10,906 nt of DNA from JANXQE01 sp035651635. Its GTDB lineage: Bacteria; Verrucomicrobiota; Verrucomicrobiia; Limisphaerales; UBA8199. A model generated the notes under the pieces. That model saw only the letters and a program-made list of their open reading frames with translations. It was not told the origin of the DNA and did no database searches. Positions 7,915 to 10,906 of the stretch are shown in pieces (position 1 is the first letter of the stretch; the number at the start of each line of letters is the position of its first letter). Location: contig DASRFK010000317.1 in the NCBI GenBank assembly GCA_035651635.1, positions 1 through 10,906 of the forward strand, read 5' to 3'. The translations under genes were made by a program, and so were the position numbers.

Positions 7915-7933
7915 GTTGGGGGGCTACACACTT

Positions 7934-8422
7934 ATGAGAACAATCGCGCACCTTGGTCTTGTCTTAATTTCGACATTACTATTTGGAGCCGCTTCTGCAT
8001 CGGCGGATGGCAGTCCGTCAGGGTTGTCCGCGCATATTTCAACTGCGACGAATCGTGTCAGCACATTGTCTGGTTTGCAGTTCTTGGTTGTCCTCACGAA
8101 CAATGGGCCAACCAATGTCACCATCTTTCCCGACTGCTTTATTTACGGCACATCAACAATTGCGCTACTTGACTCACAAGGGAGTGCGCTGGTGCAGCGT
8201 CCGAGACACGAACCACCTACAGTCCTTGATTCACGTCCGCTGAAACCTGGAGAGTCTTTTACGTTCACAAATAAACTGAGCGATGTGATTCTTCATCCGG
8301 GACACGGAGCTGAAGGACCTTATGAAGAAGCAGCCGGAGGCAGGCGCGCCAGTCCCGGGAAGTATCATGCACGATACGGAGGGCCAGATTCATCGAACGT
8401 GGTCGAGATTACGATAGAGTGA
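7934..8422 (+). CDS. Small secreted protein of unknown function (first cassette-like gene)
   Basis: A 162-residue protein with a clear signal peptide (MRTIAHLGLVLISTLLFGAA, cleavage near ASA-D at 24-25), so the mature protein is exported. The mature part has short hydrophobic strands such as LQFLVVLTNNGPTNVTIFPD and SFTFTNKL with a PLKPGESF turn, which suggests a compact beta-sandwich or Ig-like domain, but I do not recognise the family. I chose ATG at 7934 because it begins the signal peptide; the frame is open to a GTG at 7901. A G-run at 7918-7923 could serve as ribosome-binding site, though its spacing is long. It is the first of five small plus-strand units, and its stop is followed 11 bp later by an attC-like palindrome. 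Confidence 0.72.
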   Translation: MRTIAHLGLVLISTLLFGAASASADGSPSGLSAHISTATNRVSTLSGLQFLVVLTNNGPTNVTIFPDCFIYGTSTIALLDSQGSALVQRPRHEPPTVLDSRPLKPGESFTFTNKLSDVILHPGHGAEGPYEEAAGGRRASPGKYHARYGGPDSSNVVEITIE

Positions 8423-8433
8423 GGTAATATGCC

Positions 8434-8557
8434 GCCCAACAATCGAGTGGAGTTGAACCGCCGGTGCCTTTCTCCGCCGCTGCTCATGCACAAACTCGGA
8501 AACGCATTGCGCTCCACCCGCGCTGTCCCCGGCGGTTGCTCAGTCGAAACGTTAGCG
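8434..8557 (+). other. attC-like recombination site 1
   Basis: An imperfect palindrome of 124 bp. The left end GCCCAAC (8434-8440) fits the attC R-double-prime consensus RYYYAAC; the right end GTTAGCG (8551-8557) is close to GTTRRRY. Inside, AACCGCCGG (8456-8464) pairs perfectly with CCGGCGGTT (8529-8537). Further out, TCGAGTGGAG pairs with CTCAGTCGA with one mismatch and one bulged base, the asymmetry that marks the strand of integron attC hairpins. It begins 11 bp after one stop codon and ends 4 bp before the next ATG. Confidence 0.65.
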
Positions 8558-8561
8558 TGAG

Positions 8562-8828
8562 ATGCGCGTTGCACTCGCCATTTGCTGCGTGTTCTTTTCG
8601 CTTCTGGCTCTCCTCGTCTATGGCCGCTGGTTCTGGCCCAGGCATTTTCTGGCGCGAGTCCCGATGACCAACATGGCCGGGGTGCAGCGAGCAGTAGGTC
8701 GGCCCGTTCGTGTTTCGACGAATAGTAATGGCACCGTGAAGTGGGATTACGGGCGCTGGTGGACGGGAGAAGGTAAGGTGTATTTTGATACGAATGGGAA
8801 CTATGTCCGGACATTCACCGATTTTTAA
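8562..8828 (+). CDS. Membrane-anchored miniprotein, possibly BamE/SmpA-like
   Basis: An 88-residue protein starting with a hydrophobic stretch (about 3-20), a signal anchor or uncleaved signal. The remaining 65 residues read MTNMAGVQRAVGRPVRVSTN (35-54), then VKWDYGRWWTGEGKVYFDTN (59-78), then NYVRTFTDF. The order helix, G-x-P, W-x-Y strand, then YFD-x-x-G-x-V hairpin resembles the small SmpA/OmlA (BamE) fold, but the similarity is weak and by eye. The ATG lies 4 bp after the end of attC-like site 1, typical of a gene cassette whose ORF begins at the recombination junction. No Shine-Dalgarno is obvious. A second attC-like palindrome begins about 11 bp after its stop. Confidence 0.65.
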   Translation: MRVALAICCVFFSLLALLVYGRWFWPRHFLARVPMTNMAGVQRAVGRPVRVSTNSNGTVKWDYGRWWTGEGKVYFDTNGNYVRTFTDF

Positions 8829-8839
8829 CCTGCCCCTCT

Positions 8840-8930
8840 GCGCTAATCACAGCAGCCAGCGGACCCAGCGATTCCGCCCTGTTCGTGCTCTACGCCAGTG
8901 GCGCCGGGCCGCTGCTGCGGGCCGTTGGGC
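8840..8930 (+). other. attC-like recombination site 2
   Basis: An imperfect palindrome of about 91 bp. The right end GTTGGGC (8924-8930) matches GTTRRRY exactly; the left end is degenerate (GCGCTAATC region rather than RYYYAAC). CAGCAGC (8850-8856) pairs perfectly with GCTGCTG (8911-8917), and pairing continues inward as GG-CCC-GCG with extra unpaired bases on the left arm. It begins about 11 bp after the upstream stop codon, as at sites 1 and 3. Confidence 0.55.
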
Positions 8931-8989
8931 TCATTGAATATCATCAACCTCGAAACGGAAAGTCTACGGTAGTTGCGACCGCTTTTGCT

Positions 8990-9292
8990 ATGAATGCATC
9001 AAATTCCAGGAACAATGCGTTATCGACCAATTTAGCAGTCGTCAGCGCGTCGTTTCTTTTGTTATCCTTGGCCGAGATCCATTTACGGATCTTTCCGCTT
9101 CCTGAGACGCTGCGCTGGCTGCCCGGAGGGACATACTGGATTGGACTGTTGTTCTGCCTGATAGCGGCGGCAATTGCAGGACTCAGGCTTAGGCTAGGAA
9201 AGACCAGAAGTTCAGCCGTGCAGTTCATTTGGTGCGTTGCGTTGCTTTTAATTTACTGGATCGCTTTCATTTACGAGCTTCCTCGTCGCTAG
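8990..9292 (+). CDS. Small integral membrane protein of unknown function
   Basis: A 100-residue protein with three predicted membrane helices: about 13-29 (TNLAVVSASFLLLSLAE), 47-66 (GTYWIGLLFCLIAAAIAGLR) and 77-96 (AVQFIWCVALLLIYWIAFIY), with a basic loop RLRLGKTR between the last two and a basic C-terminus. I do not recognise the family; short multi-helix proteins of this kind are frequent in cassette arrays. ATG at 8990 was chosen because the upstream part of the frame (back to 8885) lies inside the preceding palindrome and encodes no helix. It begins 59 bp after attC-like site 2 and ends about 10 bp before site 3. Confidence 0.65.
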   Translation: MNASNSRNNALSTNLAVVSASFLLLSLAEIHLRIFPLPETLRWLPGGTYWIGLLFCLIAAAIAGLRLRLGKTRSSAVQFIWCVALLLIYWIAFIYELPRR

Positions 9293-9302
9293 GTCGCCGC
9301 CC

Positions 9303-9389
9303 CACGAACACTGCAGAGGATGTCGCGATGACGACCTTGTTTCAATTTTGGAGCACTTGACGCGGCACCTCTGATTTCAAACGTTACGT
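9303..9389 (+). other. attC-like recombination site 3
   Basis: An imperfect palindrome of about 87 bp. CAGAGG (9314-9319) pairs with CCTCTG (9368-9373); after one unpaired A (9320) the pairing continues TGTCGCG (9321-9327) against CGCGGCA (9361-9367) with one G-T type mismatch. The right end GTTACGT (9383-9389) has one mismatch to GTTRRRY; on the left only AAC (9307-9309) fits the consensus. The bulged base and the distance from the upstream stop (10 bp) match the other sites. Confidence 0.5.
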
Positions 9390-9438
9390 GCGACCCTACG
9401 CGCTTGCAGGAAGTTACTGGGCTGATACGTTATCTTAA

Positions 9439-9687
9439 ATGACGCAAAACCTTGCACGCATTCTGGACGAGGCTGAACGACTCTCAGTAGCTGAGCGTGA
9501 GGAGTTGGCGGATCGACTCGTCGAGAGTCTGGTCCGCGACATTCCGCCAGAGATTCAGCGAGCGCACATCACCGAGGTACGACGGCGCATGGCCGAGGTA
9601 GCGTCGGGCGAGGTATCGCTTGTTTCCGGGGACGAGGCGATGCAGCGTGTTCGTCAGCTAGTTGAGTCATCACGCGCAAGGAGCTGA
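9439..9687 (+). CDS. Addiction-module antitoxin component (PF09720/TIGR02574-like)
   Basis: An 82-residue hydrophilic, acidic, largely helical protein. The N-terminal part LARILDEAERLSVAEREELA...RLVESL matches the pattern of the putative addiction module component family, in which a helical segment such as LSVAERLELVEALWDSL precedes a toxin-wrapping tail. These antitoxins neutralise RelE/ParE-type toxins encoded directly downstream. Here the stop TGA overlaps the ATG of a ParE-like reading frame by one base (TGATG), the usual coupling, but that toxin is cut short, so the antitoxin is effectively orphaned. It could still act on related toxins elsewhere in the genome; that is inference. It starts 49 bp after attC-like site 3; no Shine-Dalgarno is visible. 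Confidence 0.78.
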   Translation: MTQNLARILDEAERLSVAEREELADRLVESLVRDIPPEIQRAHITEVRRRMAEVASGEVSLVSGDEAMQRVRQLVESSRARS

Positions 9688-9791
9688 TGACCACCTATGA
9701 CTTCCACCCGGAGGCATTGCTGGAGTATGCCGAATCGCCTAACTTTGCGCATGCACTGGATGGGGCGAGATCAATGGCGCCGTGCCAGTGA
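9687..9791 (+). pseudogene. Truncated RelE/ParE-family toxin fused into an attC-like site
   Basis: The frame begins at ATG 9687, overlapping the antitoxin stop by one base, and reads MTTYDFHPEALLEYAE, the characteristic start of RelE/ParE toxins that pair with this antitoxin type. After residue 16 the similarity stops abruptly: the next bases are GCCTAAC (9737-9743), the left end of attC-like site 4, and the frame runs through the palindrome to TGA at 9789-9791, giving only 34 residues. Intact toxins of this family are roughly 90-100 residues, so the catalytic core is absent and no toxicity is expected. It looks like a cassette that captured or kept only the 5-prime end of the toxin gene. A sequencing error cannot explain it, because no downstream remnant of the toxin is present in any frame that I can see. 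Confidence 0.7.
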
Positions 9792-9814
9792 TGCAAATCG
9801 CTGAGCCATTGTGC
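9737..9814 (+). other. attC-like recombination site 4
   Basis: An imperfect palindrome of 78 bp. The left end GCCTAAC (9737-9743) matches RYYYAAC perfectly and is the classical integron core-site sequence. GCATGCACTGG (9749-9759) pairs with CCAGTGATGC (9785-9794) with a single extrahelical G, as expected for attC arms. The right end, about ATTGTGC (9808-9814), is degenerate against GTTRRRY. The next gene starts at 9816, immediately after. It lies inside the truncated toxin frame instead of after a stop codon. Confidence 0.55.
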
Positions 9815-9815
9815 G

Positions 9816-10265
9816 ATGAACCTTTTTTCTGTCTTGTTTATCATGGCAATTCTCACGGGCTGCAATTCGCCCTCCGGACCAGATACCCGGACGACTCTAG
9901 CGCGATCTGGTCCTCAGGGTCACAAACCCTATGGGGGTCAGCCGCTTGAAATTGGAGCGCCGGTGTTTTCTGGGGATGAGTCGAGATTGATTTCTGTTGA
10001 AATCCGAGGCGAAGTTGCTCATCCCCGACACTACTCATTGCCATCGGGGTCTGGGGTTTCGGATGCTGTCCGTCAAGCTGGAGGGTTTACTGAGTATGGC
10101 CTACAAAGAGATATCAGCGTGTACCGTTTCAGCGGCGTAAATCATGGCGGGAAGAAGACTTTCGTAGTGGATTTCAGGAAGGTCAGGAAGAACTGGAGGT
10201 ATGATCTGATCCTTCAAGATGGTGATAAGATATATGTGCCAAGAGGCGATTTTGGAATTCGCTGA
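9816..10265 (+). CDS. SLBB-domain lipoprotein
   Basis: A 149-residue lipoprotein. Residues 1-15 are a short lipoprotein signal with lipobox ILTGC (12-16), so Cys16 should be lipidated. Residues 59-143 fit one SLBB (soluble ligand-binding beta-grasp) domain of the type found in polysaccharide-export proteins: ISVEIRGEVAHPRHYSLPSG (59-78), VSDAVRQAGGFTEYG (81-95), then the ending LILQDGDKIYVPRG (131-144), equivalent to L-x-x-GD-I-x-VP. It lacks the preceding poly_export (PF02563) domain of Wza/KpsD proteins, so it is a stand-alone SLBB protein, probably a periplasmic or outer-membrane ligand or partner-binding module. Its ATG abuts the right end of attC-like site 4. No attC-like palindrome is recognisable after its stop, so the array may end here or the site has been lost to the repeats that follow. 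Confidence 0.75.
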   Translation: MNLFSVLFIMAILTGCNSPSGPDTRTTLARSGPQGHKPYGGQPLEIGAPVFSGDESRLISVEIRGEVAHPRHYSLPSGSGVSDAVRQAGGFTEYGLQRDISVYRFSGVNHGGKKTFVVDFRKVRKNWRYDLILQDGDKIYVPRGDFGIR

Positions 10266-10544
10266 AGCTGTTGGAGGTGCCTATAACCTACCAGCCCAGC
10301 CCAAGACAACAAGTGCAGCTGCGAAGCTTAACACCTATTAAGCCCGAACGGTCAATAGACAAAAAGCGTCCGAGACGGAAATTCTTCTTTTCCGTTTGGC
10401 GTCCTCAGAACGGGAACTCCGACTTAATTTCTTAACTGGTAGCTTTCGGACAATCACTCCCGAGACCAGCGTCGCGGAAGGAGTCCGGCTAAACAAATCG
10501 CCGGAGCCGACTGGCGCCGTCCTTTCCGTTTGGGGCGGTCCTAA
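10266..10544. other. Non-coding gap with small hairpins and a possible dispersed-repeat fragment
   Basis: About 280 bp with no convincing gene. ACGGAA (10374-10379) and TTCCGT (10390-10395) form a small hairpin, with GCGTCC repeated directly on both sides. TCCGGC (10484-10489) pairs with GCCGGA (10500-10505). The stretch around 10486-10520 translates as LNKSPEPTGAV in one frame, a peptide I recall from spurious ORFs of Verrucomicrobiota; this suggests a dispersed repeat fragment but is memory only. No attC-like palindrome is evident. Confidence 0.4.
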
Positions 10545-10666
10545 AGAGCGTGTTTTAAACCTCGGCTTGGGCGTGGGCACCTGGGTTTGGAGTCCCGCCT
10601 TCAGGCGGTTTTGGTGCCGGGCCGCCTAAAGGCGGGACTCCAAACCAAATTTTTAAAACACGCTCT
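10545..10666. repeat. MITE-like nested inverted-repeat element (122 bp)
   Basis: A compact element with two layers of inverted repeats. The outer 15-bp arms AGAGCGTGTTTTAAA (10545-10559) and TTTAAAACACGCTCT (10652-10666) are perfect. The inner 25-bp arms (10584-10608 and 10622-10646) match at 24 of 25 bases, and each contains its own small hairpin, CCGCCTTCAGGCGG and CCGCCTAAAGGCGG. No transposase and no obvious target-site duplication are seen. The structure fits a MITE or REP-type mobile palindrome moved in trans. Confidence 0.75.
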
Positions 10667-10702
10667 AAGAGATTCTTGGATCATCTGTCTCATCGTCGCT
10701 CA

Positions 10703-10828
10703 CTCCCGGGAGTCTGCGGCTCAGCTCCGCGTTCGACTAAATTGCGAGCGGAGCGAGGCCGACTGAAGTCCTGTAAGGACGACGAGAGAATAGCCCAGGC
10801 CCAGCGAGGCACGAGCGCCGGCCTGGGT
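10703..10828. repeat. REP-like hairpin cluster
   Basis: Four palindromic units in about 125 bp: CTCCCGGGAG (10703-10712); GCTCCGC (10724-10730) with GCGGAGC (10748-10754); GTCCT (10768-10772) with AGGAC (10776-10780); and CCCAGGCC (10794-10801) with GGCCTGGG (10820-10827). The GTCCTGTAAGGAC...GAGAATAGCCCAGG arrangement resembles dispersed extragenic palindromes often found beside REP-associated tyrosine transposases, but no such transposase gene lies in the window. No coding sequence is evident. Confidence 0.55.
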
Positions 10829-10854
10829 AAGAGGCACAAAATGATTCCCTCTCT

Positions 10855-10906
10855 TTTTTCCAATCTGGTTTGGCGCGCTCGAGCGCGCCAAACCAGATTG
10901 GAAAAA
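10855..10906. repeat. Perfect 52-bp spacer-less palindrome at the right edge
   Basis: Bases 10855-10880 are the exact reverse complement of 10881-10906, 26 of 26 matching, with no loop and CTCGAG at the centre. The outer ends are a T-run on the left and an A-run on the right, superficially like a bidirectional terminator. It stops exactly at the last base of the window, so its full extent is unknown, and it may be a fold-back assembly artefact at a contig end. Confidence 0.9.

Noticed and set aside
8365..8814. Minus-strand open frame of 149 codons across attC-like site 1
   Set aside because: It overlaps two plus-strand genes and the palindrome, and its composition (many Ser, Arg, Pro) is typical of a spurious frame.
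8885..8989. Upstream extension of the three-helix membrane protein
   Set aside because: The extension lies largely inside attC-like site 2 and adds no membrane or signal feature; ATG 8990 is the better start.
10266..10345. Fifth attC site after the SLBB gene
   Set aside because: CTATAAC and short complementary stretches occur, but no pair of arms with consistent pairing and core ends could be found.
10338..10580. Minus-strand open frame of 80 codons in the repeat-rich right end
   Set aside because: No motif; it spans the small hairpins and the left end of the inverted-repeat element.
10396..10629. Plus-strand open frame of 77 codons
   Set aside because: It runs through the hairpins and half of the MITE-like element, so it is repeat DNA read as protein.
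10855..10906. Rho-independent terminator
   Set aside because: Both sides have A/T runs and the stem is loop-less and very long; with no gene ending nearby, a terminator role is not supported over an artefact or repeat.

Overview
The window reads as a bacterial chromosome segment, most likely Verrucomicrobiota or a relative in the PVC group. This rests on a secreted 1313-residue GH2-type hydrolase with extra C-terminal domains, an opgGH (mdoGH) operon next to a DUF1328 gene, and several short dispersed repeats that I associate from memory with such genomes. No rRNA or other taxonomic marker is present, so the assignment is inference.

Region A (1-2821, minus strand) is a tight operon: a DUF1328 membrane miniprotein, then opgG/mdoG (periplasmic glucan protein, 7-bp gap), then opgH/mdoH (membrane glucosyltransferase, 3-bp gap), which runs off the left edge. 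OpgH makes and exports a beta-glucan backbone and OpgG acts on it in the periplasm. Region B (2822-3693) holds one stand-alone response-regulator receiver (3220-3591, plus strand), surrounded by four small patches of 7-bp and 10-bp tandem repeats. Region C (3694-7635, minus strand) is the large secreted GH2-like protein. Its nucleophile motif is visible, but the canonical acid/base Glu position reads Ala.

Region D (about 7915-10265) is the most unusual part. Five small unrelated transcription units lie on the same strand: a secreted protein, a membrane-anchored BamE-like miniprotein, a three-helix membrane protein, an antitoxin with a cut-off toxin, and an SLBB lipoprotein. Four of them end in an imperfect palindrome carrying unpaired extra bases, bounded by RYYYAAC-like and GTTRRRY-like ends. 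In three of the four the palindrome starts about 10-12 bp after the stop codon; in the fourth it cuts into the toxin gene. The next ORF begins 1 to about 60 bp later. This is the layout of integron gene cassettes with attC sites. No integron integrase lies in the window, so I read it as a CALIN-like cluster (attC sites without an integrase) or the distal part of an integron.

Region E (10266-10906) has no convincing gene. It holds a 122-bp MITE-like nested inverted repeat, a REP-like hairpin cluster, and a perfect 52-bp spacer-less palindrome that ends exactly at the last base, which may be a contig-end artefact.
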